Assembly: GCF_028009165.1 (NCBI RefSeq)
Contig: NC_079243.1
Coordinates: 682,001-746,000 of the forward strand
DNA from: Akanthomyces muscarius
Lineage: Eukaryota; Ascomycota; Sordariomycetes; Hypocreales; Cordycipitaceae
Reading direction: 5' to 3'
Length of the DNA stretch: 64,000 nt
The position numbers and the translations under genes are program-made. How positions within the stretch are numbered: position 1 is the stretch's first letter; every line of letters begins with the position of its first letter. Below, piece after piece: positions 24,958 to 35,872 of this stretch. The notes below the pieces were generated by a model that was not told the origin of the DNA, ran no database searches, and worked only from the letters and a program-made list of their open reading frames with translations.

Positions 24958-26179
24958 CTATTTATTCTTGCCCCGTCTCTGTTTCGCACCATCGTGACTT
25001 TCCACGCCCGTCGCGGAGGAAACCTTGTCTCCGCTCCCACTGACATCCACTGCCTCATGAACCCCTTCGCTTTCAACCGGCGTATCTACTTCCTCTTCAA
25101 CATTCTGCTGTGAAGATGCAAGCACCTCATCCACAATGCGCTTGCCCTCATCGACCACGCCATTCGCCGCGTGGCATCCCATACACCTCCAGATGCCCAA
25201 CTCCGCAAGGCTGCGCGTGCCTGGCGGTGCTTGGCCATTAATGAGCCGGCATGATAGACAAAGGAGTACGATGCGATTCTTGGGGAGGGTCTCGTCTTCG
25301 CCGAGGAGAACGTCAAATATGCGATCGTACCAGTGCGATTCGACAGGGCCACCACCGACGGGTGCGGACTGTTGAGCTTGTAATGAAGGAGGAGGATGGG
25401 TAAAGGCGTTGGGGGCAAATTCGGCGCCCGGTTTGAGGGAATTAGGCTCCGGGGAGGAGGGGCCGGAGGCGGGGGGTATCGGAGTACGAGGCTGGATGTT
25501 GGCGGTAGGAGGGGGAGGGAGACGTGTCCGGTTCGGAGAGCCATTGGGTGGCACGGGCTGTTGAGACTGCTTGTCGCCATCCTTGTTTTTGCTGTCGGAG
25601 CGAGCAGCTTCCTTCTTCTTCTCGCCGCCATACTTTTCAATCAGCTCCATGGTCGAATCGTATCTTGTCGCGTCCTTAAGTTTCTGGATCGTCTTGGTGC
25701 GCTCTTCTTGCTGGTCCTTTAGTCTCCTGCCGAGGGACTCGGTTCGAAAGTTGAAATACGCTCCGACAAGTTTGCGCGTGAGGATAATGCTGACACACAG
25801 AAAAAGGACACTGTTAGTTTCCTGTTCGGCCGTGAGAAAGAGGATGGGGGAGCGCTCACAAGACGGGCCCTATGGCCATGCCTGCCCACTCTAGGGCGCC
25901 CATGTTCCGGTACTTTACGACGACGAGCTGAACAATGGCGTATACGAGGTAAGCGAAACCGAGATATAGCACCAGCAGGACCTTGATGCGGCGGGCGCTG
26001 GCGCGGGTCCTGTCGAGCGTCGTTTGCGTGCTGGTAATTTTCGAGGACAGTGACGAGAGCGTCTTTTCAAAGGAGGCGGGTGAGGTATCATCGCTCTGAA
26101 ATGGGTCAGCTCTACGAGATAAATGGGTGAAAGGAGAGAGATTGGGAAGGCGTACACCCCAGGGCCAGAATGAGACCAT
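24958..26179 (-). CDS. LNP1: Lunapark family ER junction protein
   Basis: Three exons (26179-26156, 26095-25860, 25789-24958) encode 363 residues. Exon 1 is eight codons, MVSFWPWG. Two membrane segments follow (about residues 46-69 and 73-93), then a charged helical stretch (RLKDQQEERTKTIQKLKD) and a Pro-rich disordered part. Next is the Lunapark zinc ribbon: WYDRIFDVLLGEDE, then LLCLSCRLINGQ and WRCMGCHAANG, two C-x2-C pairs. The tail is acidic to basic. Lunapark proteins stabilise three-way junctions of the tubular ER. The first intron (26096-26155) is 60 bp, a multiple of three without stop, so a retained form would add 20 residues. The gene is convergent with the SRPK kinase. Confidence 0.92.
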
Positions 26180-27891
26180 CTTGGATAGATCGGGCAGCCT
26201 TGGGCGAACCCAGGCGCGCAGGCGATTGTGTAGAGAAGCAGAGAAGGAAGACGGAAAAGAAGAACAAAGGGAGTACGAAAGAAGGATCAAAAGAGTGAGA
26301 CAAAGCAACAAGGGGAAATTTGGGCAGAGAGCTGGGCCACGTCTACGCAGGGTCGTGATGTCGTGGCTCCTGGAAGAAGAGCAATTGCGTAACGATGTGA
26401 TGAGCTGGCAAGCTTGCCTTCTGTCGCAGTTGCGACCTGGTGGGGTCCTACAGGTGGAGCCAAATCAGGAAGAAGCTCGAGCGGTCTGTCACGGCGAGAA
26501 ACTTTGGACTTGCCGGAACCTAGGCGAATAGAAGCCGATCAATTTTCATTTGAAAGATCGCTTCTTATTACTCCAAACTTGGTTATCGCTTGCCCAACAT
26601 TGACGGTGATTTGACAATTAGGGCCTATATATTATATCCAGCATATTGTACCGCCGTGAGACCTCCGGCGGCGTCTCGAGCTGCTCACAAAATAAGCAGG
26701 ACTAAATGGGATTGAATCAGGAACAATGTCTCATGGATTTGGCCTATCTGATACTACATTGTCCAGATTGGATTTCGACACTATGCTTCTTCGACGGTCA
26801 TTTCCATACCGCGGGATACAAAGCGTCGTAGATAGGCTCGTTTAGGAGCTACCCTGGAAGTGAACTTCAATGTAGCGAGGTCATGCCGGTCTACAAGAAA
26901 ACCGATGCATCTCGCTCAGAAAAAAATATGCGAGAGAGAAAGTCAAGCTAGAAGCTCGGACCGCGACCTAGGCATCTTATCTCCTGTTGTGTTTCGTTGT
27001 GCGCTCTTACCGAGAAGGCGAGCTGAGGCACCAAAACCAACGGTGATTGGTATGACCTGTCGACACCACCGCGGGGTAGCGTTGCTTGAGCATTTTACTC
27101 ATGCCTATACTTGCACCCTACACCATCAACTAGACCTGCTGACCTTACGTTGAACGCCAGTAGTGCTCGTGGTGTTTCATTGTTGGGCGCTGGGGGTTGA
27201 AGTCTAAGCATTGATGAATGGAAGCATCTTCACGTTTGTTGCCAACTGTGTAAATGAGACAAGTTCAACGACGATCACGGGGCGAGTAAGCATTGGTTGG
27301 GATCTCTTCAGTCAGTAGTGATCTCGGTCACAGGAACCTCACAACCTAGATAAACTATATTCGACCACTCCGTACTAACATCTAGTTCATCTCCAGTCGC
27401 ATGGAACTGGGGGTGGAGCTTGCCGAGTAAGATGACGCACACAAGTAAGCGCGGGTCAGCCCTAGGTGGCTCGTCCGGGTATAACCATAGCGCCAAGCCT
27501 AAATGGAGCGTGGAGTTATGACTTTGTTCGCTCCCAGACTTCCCGACAAGAACATCATGAAAAGAGGCGCAAGCTTGGCAGTTGGCTGTAGACCTGACTC
27601 TCGCGGCGATGATCCCCCGACGCACACCGTTTGACATGCATGGGCGTGGGGATGCGTTAGCACTCTGCAATGGACTGAACTACGCCCTGTGTGTGATTGT
27701 GACATCACTAAGAGCTGTTCTGTGATACAATTATGGTTCATACAACCGCTGTTCGAAATTGTGTTCTGAGTAGTGAAGGATAAATAGTCCGGCTTGTTCG
27801 GCCTCGAAAACTTCATGCTATAGCAACAGGACAAGGCTCTCAGCACCAACTAAGTCAACAAGAAAACCCCCACCCCCCCCTAATACTCAAC
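26180..27891. other. Intergenic 1.7 kb, no supported gene
   Basis: The left part is the promoter of LNP1, and the right end is the promoter of the secreted protein at 27892, with a weak TATA-like GATAAATA at 27779-27786. Frames at 26860-27153 and 27308-27849 show no conserved features. The sequence is less coding-like than region 1. Confidence 0.5.
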
Positions 27892-28417
27892 ATGAAGTTT
27901 GAAATCCTCGCTATCGCCGCCGCTGCGGTTCCAAGCACCTTGGGTGTTGCTGTTCAGCAACGTGACGGCACCTGCAGATTCCGTGTTGGGTTTGCCCGCG
28001 GGCAGGTGAGTATTACAAGCCCAGACTATCCCGTGATGCTCGATGAGAGTCTAACAGTCGATACGACAAGAACCCTGTTGCTGGTGGTGATAACTCTCTC
28101 GCATGTATTGCCGAAGTCACTTACGCCGATGGCCGCAAGGATAAACTCAGCGATGAGTGCCGATATGTCATGAACAATCACTGCTACCCATCCCAACTCC
28201 CTTACGAATTGTGGTAAGTATATGAAAGTAAAGAGAACAAAATGGCTCATAATCTAATTGCACGATGTATAGCATTCACACAAATTTCAACATGAAGGAC
28301 GGCTACCTTGACTACGGTGCCAACCATGTGGACTTCCACGACGACGGCTGTAAGACTGACTCCTATGCTGGTCCGGCTGGGGATGGAACCTCCCAGGACT
28401 GCGAGATTGCCTGCTGA
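27892..28417 (+). CDS. Small secreted 8-Cys protein, three exons
   Basis: Exons 27892-28005, 28050-28213 and 28273-28417 encode 140 residues. A signal peptide (MKFEILAIAAAAVPSTLG) begins the protein. Eight Cys follow, one at residue 28 and the others in the contexts ACI, ECR, HCY, ELC, GCK, DCE and a final IAC; the even number suits four disulfides. Intron 1 must use the AG at 28048-28049 to keep frame, making it only 44 bp; the tempting CTAACAG 8 bp later would shift the frame. Intron 2 is 59 bp with a strong GTAAGT donor. Codons are clean and there is no stop. It resembles secreted proteins of unknown function in plant- or insect-associated fungi. No family is recognised. Confidence 0.7.
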
Positions 28418-29245
28418 ACGTATATAAAAAATTGTCAAATCTACATAATGTAAAACTCATTGTCACTATTTTGAATTTTCTTTAACCTTCTTATTCCTAT
28501 CTCATCCACTTCTTGTACCTTGCGCTCGTCTGTATTTATCATTGGCGACACCGACTTCCAGTAGGCCCGAGAGTGCTGTCGCGATGAGGTATAGTAACGG
28601 CACTATAAGTCAGTTGCATCCACTAGGCAAGTACCTAGGAAGGTGGCTCTAGAAACCTGCTATATTAGGCATTTGCGCTCTAGTTATGGGTACCTACAAA
28701 AGCAACCAGAACAGGAGCCCCAAACAACCACAAATGAAATAAAAATCGCATAACATGGGCCAAGCCCTCTGTTGAATCAGGCTAGAAACCCGCAAATGCG
28801 GAATAGGAAGGCCTGATTTGCGGGCAAACAGGCTTCTCCGATTAACGGCCAAGCCCCTCTGTCACAGCCAAGGAAATTGGTCGACCAACCAAGCAACATC
28901 CCACCGCAGCGAAGGCTCTCCCTTCTTGCTCTTTGGAAGCACGGCACTGCGGCGTTGACTTGATAGCTACCTTAGGTCCGAGACATTGCAGTGATGGAGA
29001 ATCTCATGGATTGGGTCTTGGGCACTGGGCCGTCGCCCTTTGCTGGTATCTGTTGCAGCCACCAGCTGCAGTCACTGAATGCAGGGCTCCTATTGGCCCA
29101 AATCCACGATAGACCCACGTTTTAGCTAGCTTAGATCTTCCACTGCAGATCGCGATCACTCCAATCAATCAAGCAGCTTTCAACCACCACCACCAGACCC
29201 TCGCGATACGTATCGTACGAATCGAATCCCTTGTGATTCCAACAG
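28418..29245. other. Intergenic, with an inverted repeat
   Basis: No gene is supported. A 9-bp perfect inverted repeat lies at 28789-28824 and is listed apart. GGCCAAGCCC(C)TCTGT occurs twice, near 28757 and 28850. Confidence 0.5.
28789..28824. repeat. Inverted repeat CCCGCAAAT / ATTTGCGGG
   Basis: Two perfect 9-bp arms (28789-28797 and 28816-28824) flank an 18-bp loop. An overlapping pair, AATCAGGC at 28775 and GCCTGATT at 28811, is also inverted. It could be a regulator site, a hairpin or chance. Confidence 0.4.
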
Positions 29246-30774
29246 TATCTTTAGCGAGGGCTTGGTCCGACCAAGCAAGACCCCTTCTGGCGCTTACGAC
29301 CAAATCTTTCACACAGACACGCCGACAGCTGAACAGCGCAACCGCCTGTGGACAGTTGACCGCATCCTGGAACCACAGACTGTATCTCGTTTCTTGGAGC
29401 TCACCGTCTGTGGTGAGCTGCTCTCCGGAGGCAAGACTGCGCTGCCCCTTTCCAGGGAAGAACTTGAGTATACCCAGGTTCCCATGTCAGAGTGGGAAAC
29501 GATTCCGTAGATTGACGCGGAGATATCGGGTCTCGAGGCTATTATGCAGAGCATTGGATCATTCTAAGACCCTAGCCGGCTTGTGCTAGTCACCAAAGAG
29601 CTTCTCGCCATTAGGGCGAGAGTATGGGAGGGAATAATGCTTCTCTCTGAAAGAAAGTGGACGGAGCTTGAACTCGACTCCCCCGCCCGTTTCCAGGAGG
29701 CTTGCCGATTCATTTTTGCTATCACCCACGTTTTCCACTACTTGCATATTCCAGACATGAAAGCTACGACTATGGCGAGACCCTTGCAGATGTAATACAC
29801 GACCTGCACGAGGGTGCTGCGCCAGCCGACAGCAGTATTCTTCTCCCAATGGGCGGCTACCGCGGTGGATCGCTACTTGCACAGGATAAAGTGGCCGACA
29901 GCACATCTTACCGATACCGCAAAGAGCCCTTCGAATTCTCTGCTAGCACTGAGAAGCGAACAGCTGATTACGAATTTTCGTGTTCGATACTTGTCGCATG
30001 TCGAATCGTTCAAGACGGAGAACCTTCTCGACAACAGCGTAGCAAGCCGCGAAGGACCAAGTTAGGGCCCTGATCCAAGTGCGACAAGAGCTACGCGGCA
30101 ACGACACGAAGTTGGATGAAGCGCTGCGTTGGGTAGCGCAAGTACGCAGACACCTGGCCGCCGACGGCCCTCTCGAATGGGGATACATTGGCTTCAGAAC
30201 GAGCTACGACCACAGCGGCGAAGAGTGGGAAGAGTTCAAGACCTTCTTCCAAGCAGATATCTCGAATTGGGGGAACGAACTGGGAGATATTAATGACATT
30301 GCCGCTCTTAGCGTGGTGGAGTGGAAGATGCCGATGGAATCGCCGCCGCCGAAAAGTGAGTATTTCGGATCTTGTTAATTTGGGCTCTTAGAGCCCAGCT
30401 TTCTTGTCATTATAATGCTGACTGGCCGAACTCAGGCAGTTTGAGGTTTGCGTGAAGACGAGGAGTATATGATGCGATTCAATAACGACGTATTCCTCGT
30501 CGCAGACAAGGCAGTCATTGACTCCTACCTCAATGGGACCTCAGGCCACATCGCGGCCATTGAAGTGGGCTTTGACATCAACAAAGAGGACCCTGGACGC
30601 CTGTGCGAGTCCCCAGGATATGAAGGATGGCTGCGCCTGCAGGGGAGCCTTTTATGGGATGATCTTGGCGCTCTTACGATTATGGAGACAGAGTCTCTGA
30701 TGGAATTATGGCCCTTGGCCGAGGATGACTCTCAAAAGGCATATCGTCACCCCCTTGGGCGAGCGTTTGGTTAG
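29246..30774 (+). pseudogene. Decayed hypothetical gene with nonsense and frameshift changes
   Basis: Coding-like sequence runs in one frame from about 29246 (IFSEGLVRPSKTPSG). It has a TAG at 29508-29510 and a TAA at 29565-29567, with sensible protein continuing after each in the same frame. It then shifts frame near 29755 and back near 29812, shifts again near 30058 and again near 30445. An intron with GTGAGT at 30356 and AG at 30435 is still visible. The last part (FNNDVFLVADKAVIDSYL..., LWDDLGALTIMETESL) ends at 30774. No ATG in frame is found at the left end, so the start is lost or upstream. Both stops could arise from CAG or CAA by C-to-T change, as in repeat-induced point mutation, but they are too few to prove it. 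The family is unrecognised. Confidence 0.75.
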
Positions 30775-30945
30775 TCTTAATGGCAATGTAAATTTAAACT
30801 CAGGAGTGTTTATGGTAATGTACTCATATAAGCTTCTTTCGGCCGCATCCAGAGCCCGACTGTAATCATGTATTACTTTACCACACCGAAGCGTATTCAC
30901 TAAGGAATACAATACTGCCAGTTCGCTAACGTGTGTTATTTGTAG

Positions 30946-31189
30946 CTATGGTCCCAATATGCTCTCGCCTACTGGCGCACTGCGCAACTGGTCAATCGTG
31001 GAAGAACTGCACAATATCACAGCACAGACCCTGGTCATCTTGGGAGAGCTGGAGGCGGCCCAGCATATTGCGTCGCAGCCGTCCATTGACAATATCACAA
31101 GTGTGAAATCAGTGGTTGTCGAGGACGATGGCCATATGACGCACCTCGATCAACCGGACAAGTATTATCAGGTTGTACAATCGTTTTAG
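30946..31189 (+). pseudogene. C-terminal fragment of an alpha/beta hydrolase (proline iminopeptidase-like)
   Basis: After an acceptor-like GCTAAC...TTTGTAG the frame reads YGPNMLSPTGALRNWS, then VEELHNITAQTLVI and finally EDDGHMTHLDQPDKYY, ending at 31189. This matches the last about 80 residues of fungal proline-iminopeptidase/L-amino-acid-amidase-like hydrolases, where the His of DGHMTH is the catalytic histidine. The nucleophile elbow and core are not found in the 170 bp upstream, so only the last exon seems to remain. It lies just after another decayed gene. An unseen 5' part cannot be fully excluded. Confidence 0.55.
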
Positions 31190-31764
31190 AGGGTACTCAA
31201 CTTCCCAGGGACTCATCCTATGTCGAGAGTTAGCAGTGGGTAGATTCCTTAGCTCCGGGGTATCTGACCTTAGATAGTTGTCGCCAGGAAATGAAATATG
31301 CTGAACCGATATATGCCAAATTGCAGAGTGCACCCTGACTTGATCACCGCTGCCTACAGCGTGTTTGTTGCAAGCCCTGTAACCTCACTTTGGGGGCTCC
31401 GCTGGATGTGACCTGCTGTAACTTAGCTATAACTAGGTACCTACTGAAAGGTAGGTATTGGTCACGGTGCGTGCCTACCGCGGCGCCAGGCACGACCGGG
31501 CTTGAAGTTTAAAGACGCCATAGAATATGCAGGAAAATTATCGAGGAACCTTATTCGGGCTATCGACGTTTGCCAGCTTTTCTAAATTGTCAAAACATAC
31601 CCTTTCAACTACAGTGCTATACAGTGCTCGTCGATTCTTGCTGTTTCCGCCTGCTCTTCCGACAAAACCAAAGTAGGGTCACGGATCACTGGCAAGCGCT
31701 ATCGTCGATCGCAAGGCTAAGCTCGGCTGCCAATTACATCGGGCTACGACAGAACAAAAACAAA
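31190..31764. other. Intergenic / promoter of the GGCT-like gene
   Basis: No gene is supported. CTAGGTACCTACTGAAAGGTAGGTA-type imperfect repeats lie near 31432-31456. Confidence 0.45.
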
Positions 31765-32310
31765 ATGACGGAGAACAGTTTAAGAGGCCCCAACACGGCT
31801 GGTCAAACAATGCTCCATACACCCCAGAACTCGGGGCGACCACGCCCTCTCTTCATTTATGGTACACTGTGCGCCAAACCCCTTCTCGCATGGGTCGTGA
31901 CTGGCGATTCAACTGCAGTGGCCCAAATCGAACACATGTTAAAGCCGGCACTAGCGAGAAAGTACATTCGACTGGCGGTCAAAAACTGCGATTATCCCTC
32001 TGTTATTCGAAGCTCAGATCATTTAGATTACGTGGATGGGCATTTACTCCAGGTCGACGCACCGTCTCAGCGTAGGAAGTTAGATTCTTTTGAAGGTGAC
32101 ACTTACGTAGCCGAGGCAACCACCGTCAGCGTTCTCGATTGGAACGACAGGCCAACCGGAGAGAAGGTAGAAGCTGAAGTTTACTTGTGGAAAGGCGAAA
32201 AGGACCTCTTGAGCTCAAAGTCCTGGGATTTGCAGGCATTCATCCGAGACAGGCTCGCAGACTGGCTTGATCTTTTTAATGGGATGGAACTGGTTGGCGA
32301 GGGGGAGTAG
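31765..32310 (+). CDS. Gamma-glutamylcyclotransferase-like (AIG2/GGCT-fold) protein
   Basis: This single-exon gene encodes 181 residues from the ATG at 31765 (MTENSLRGPN, context AACAAA). The frame is open further upstream but has no better start. FIYGTLCAKPLLAWV carries the YGTL loop that binds the substrate in this fold. The motif SFEGDTYVAE holds the Glu that acts as catalytic acid/base in active members. VYLWKGEKDLLSSKSWDLQAF matches the C-terminal strand-helix end seen in fungal AIG2-like proteins. Known relatives act on gamma-glutamyl-amine or glutathione-derived substrates, but many fungal copies are untested. It lies alone between decayed genes and gene-poor DNA and shows no stop or frameshift itself. 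Confidence 0.75.
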   Translation: MTENSLRGPNTAGQTMLHTPQNSGRPRPLFIYGTLCAKPLLAWVVTGDSTAVAQIEHMLKPALARKYIRLAVKNCDYPSVIRSSDHLDYVDGHLLQVDAPSQRRKLDSFEGDTYVAEATTVSVLDWNDRPTGEKVEAEVYLWKGEKDLLSSKSWDLQAFIRDRLADWLDLFNGMELVGEGE

Positions 32311-32914
32311 CGAGCGAGAACACGAAGAACCGGGTTCACACTTCTCTCAAACATTATAGATTACAGTCCTGTCACCCGTGGTAAGCTGGACTGGGAAGCT
32401 GACGCCGTGTTGCTCACTAAAGTTTGAGTCCGTTCTTAACCGAGTTACGCCCCCTACCGTGGCATCTTGCTTTACCAAGACAATTAATTCATGGGAGATA
32501 TTGGGACTATTAAGTTTTTTATATGAATTTTCAGGTGTTCTCCAGCGTTAACAATGCCGAAATTGATGGAAAAACATGGCCGAAAACTTCGTGGGTGCTT
32601 CACATAGATTCAGACAGAGGAAGAAACTCCAAGCAACACCAAATTTAGGCGTCTACTTCATGGAAAATTTGACAACGGCCTGAATGAATTATACTTGACA
32701 TTTGTTTCCATGAGGGCTCACGTGAATCGGCCACACGAGACCTTGTTTGTGCACAGAAGTAAGCCTGATGGTAGGTGAACCGCCTCTCATGTGCTATTCT
32801 GATTGGTGAGGCACGAGAAAAAAAACCCTGGTTCAAAAAGATGCACCTTTGTGTTTGTGACTACTAGATAGTCTGAGCAAGGACCTTCGCTTGAATACGA
32901 ACGTTGGACGCGGT

Positions 32915-32929
32915 GGGGGGGGGGGGGGG
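32915..32929 (+). repeat. Poly-G homopolymer (15 G)
   Basis: An uninterrupted run of 15 G in non-coding DNA. Confidence 0.85.
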
Positions 32930-33223
32930 TGCCGTTTCGAACCCAGAGCCGATCAAGGTCGCAAGGCCGGCTGTTGGCCCTAAACAGATCAGGGTGCAAC
33001 CGAAGAGAACACAAGATTGATTGGTACTACAAACGTGGATAAAACTTCACCAAGATCCGCAGAAATGTGGCAACCGCTCTTTCGGACGCTGCACTTTATT
33101 TGCTGAACGTGACGAACGATTCTGGTGACACCCGTCACGTCGAGCTAGTATAAATTGTCTCAACTGCTTGAGCTGCGCTTTCAATTGCGAACATCGCAGG
33201 CTCGGATATACCTACCCGATCTT

Positions 33224-33259
33224 GGTAATAGTTTTCGGAAGGGTAATAGTTTTCGGAAG
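33224..33259 (+). repeat. Perfect tandem duplication of an 18-mer
   Basis: GGTAATAGTTTTCGGAAG occurs twice with no spacer and no mismatch (33224-33241 and 33242-33259). It appears recent. Confidence 0.85.
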
Positions 33260-35872
33260 AACTCTCAAATGGGTCTCGAGAGATCGAAAGACCACAAGAA
33301 AGGAAAAATGGGCAGTAAAGTCGTCGTCAGCAACAACTATATTGATATCTAGGCGTTCACTAGGCGTCAAGCCGGTCAAGAATTTTGGCGTCTTCAAAAA
33401 TGGAGGCTGCTACGCTTCAGACGCGATCAGTCATGTCGAAACCATTCTACAAACAGACAAAACGTTAACGCAATATACGTTGACTGCCAATCTGCGACTT
33501 GCATTGGAGTAGTTTCCTTTGTATAGGGAACTCTAGCGATGCTATACGACAGGAATTGACTCATTGCTCAGGATCATATGGAAAATTCTTTCAGAACAGA
33601 AAGTGTTATTATAACAAAAGTACTGGCAGTTCTTGAACTGACAAGAAATATTTTAGATTGGCCGCAAGCTGGTACTGATAAATCAAGTAATGATATATAT
33701 CTGGGACAAGGCCAGAGAGCGACCGTGGTAGTGCCTCGAACGCCAAAGATCTGCGGTCTGTCGAAGAGGTGCAATCCGCTGAAGCAGTGCTAGTCAAAAC
33801 CGAGACGATGTGGCTGAAATTCAACATTCAAATATCAAATAATAACACAAAACCGTACTATCATAGAACAACTTTTCTTTACTTAGTGCCACGCGCTGCT
33901 ATTTTTAGCTGTGTGCTAACCTGCCCACACCAAACGCCACCATAACGTTAGATGGCTACCTTTAATACGGGCACCATTGTTTACATCACCAGCCTGACCA
34001 ACTCCGCTAAGCTGGGGTTAGGAAGCCTTACAGCTAGCCCTAGCCGCCATAGCTCCGTTAGTTCTAGACTCTTTCGTCGACAAACAAAGTTGGAGAAAAG
34101 ACGCAATGTATCGTTGGGGTTTCAAAGTTGCGGAAGGATTTGTCGCAGATTTAGTGGTCACCTAGTGGTAAACCCACGACCCCACGGTTATCAAGCTGGC
34201 GCGCTCGTCTCCTTACAAGGGCATGCCTGGCCTAGAACGCTAAGAAAGCGCCACTTTCCTTGCGTCAGACCTTACAGCTGTGCATTATTCTATGTAGCCT
34301 GGTATTCTTTTCCAATCCTGTTCCAAGGTTTCCGTCAATATACCTCACGAGTTAAGTGAAACGCTGGCCTTGCCATTCGCGTAAGAATTTACGCCCTCGA
34401 GAGTCATTCAAGAGCTAACGTTAATGTAAACTGCTGCTCTATCATGAAACTGTTCAGACTTCCATGAATCACGTCTTATTCTGAGTCACAGTAGCCGGCC
34501 TAGTCGGAAGAAACCACCTATTAGCAGAACATTTTGTTTCAAAATAACCAGTTGAGCTCATGTATTCGTAAAATGCCAAGCAGCCAAGCTACTTGATGCC
34601 AGCCAAGAAGCATGTTCTAGCGTAAACGAAGAAAGGGCGGCGCCACGCAAGATGCCTGCAAGGCTACCCGATCAACTGACTCATGGTTGAAGCGGGGGAA
34701 TTATGAGATGTATAGTTTCCTAGTAAAAACTGGATTGCCTGAACTGCGTAGTTGCCACAGCGTTGATTTGATTTGATGAGCCGAACAGGACGCTAGAGCC
34801 AACGGGACACAGGACACCCGAGCCCCTGGTGAAACAACCCCCTCTTACCATGTCCATGTAAAGATGTAGTAGTTATGGGGCAACTTCATGTGTAGCTGGC
34901 CTATCCGTACAGTAGTGCGGGACTATCTTCTGGATGTGCCGGTCAAAGGATGGTCGTGGGGAAAGTCGCAGCGCGGCGTCTAACACCGCATCACCAGTAT
35001 GGTCTCGTACCAGAAGGGGAAATTCCTCACAACAAGGTGATCTGCCGTGTATCTATTTTGAGTCAGTCAGTAACGTTTGAGATTGCCTCCTTCGCATTAA
35101 GACCGGTCAGGGCTCGAATGCAACGCTGTTGTAGTCAAGTGCTTGAAACGGTCACTTTTTAAAGATACTGACTTCTGAAGGAGCTTACTTCTAGATCCGA
35201 CTGCACGCGAAGCTAGAGAGACTATATTTGCCGCGATTTCTATGTACTATCAACGTGTATTTTTTAGAGTACTGTCCAAGTTCAAAAAGATTTACTGTAA
35301 ACTTCTTTTTAAAAGCTGAGTAAATATTGTGCTCGTATGTTTTTCGTGGGTTCTTTGTTGCGGACCTATGAAGGCTTTGGGCAGCCCTTGTAGTTTGGCG
35401 CCCCCCCACACGGACGCGCTTCGCGAAGCTAGCCTGGCACACCACCAGAAAGAGGCTGGAAGACCCCATGAGTTTTATTCTGGTGCGTTAGAGAATGGTC
35501 TGATTGCTAGTGCAGAGACATAATTTGAATTTGGAATAGACTTTAACTCTTCGGGATGAAGCGGCAACTAGTAATGTGCATAGGGGCTAGCTGGACTGAA
35601 GCATACATCTGAAACTCAAGTGTCAACTGCCAGCTTTGGATCTGAACGATAAGCTTCTTTATAGCTCTGTTCGATCTCGGGAAAATATAATGTTTAAATA
35701 CCAAGCACTCTTCCCGACTGATTGCAAGATACAATTCCATCTCCAAAGACACAAATACACGGCGCGCCTGGTTAAGACTCTTCTTTCATATCTCCGTAAG
35801 TCTCGTGAGTCACTGAAGCAGACTCTCATCTAAAACTTGACAGATACACCGCAATATACCCAAATCACCAGG

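Larger units (their letters stand above)
32311..35872. other. Gene-poor 3.5-kb stretch
   Basis: No gene is supported. A TATAAAT at 33149-33155 is not followed by a clear gene; weak frames at 33168-33512 and 33578-33793 cannot be joined into a credible product. There is a 15-base G run, a tandem 18-mer, and a frame at 33952-34359 without conserved features. This may be decayed DNA or a relic of transposon activity, but no transposase or reverse transcriptase motif is visible. Confidence 0.5.

Noticed and set aside
28058..28173. Longer reading of the 27892 gene without intron 1
   Set aside because: It yields a product with one Cys and an early stop, whereas splicing gives an intact eight-Cys protein.
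33168..33793. Two frames (33168-33512, 33578-33793) behind a TATAAAT, possible small secreted protein
   Set aside because: No signal peptide or clean intron joins them, and no known pattern is visible. It may be a relic, but support is too thin.
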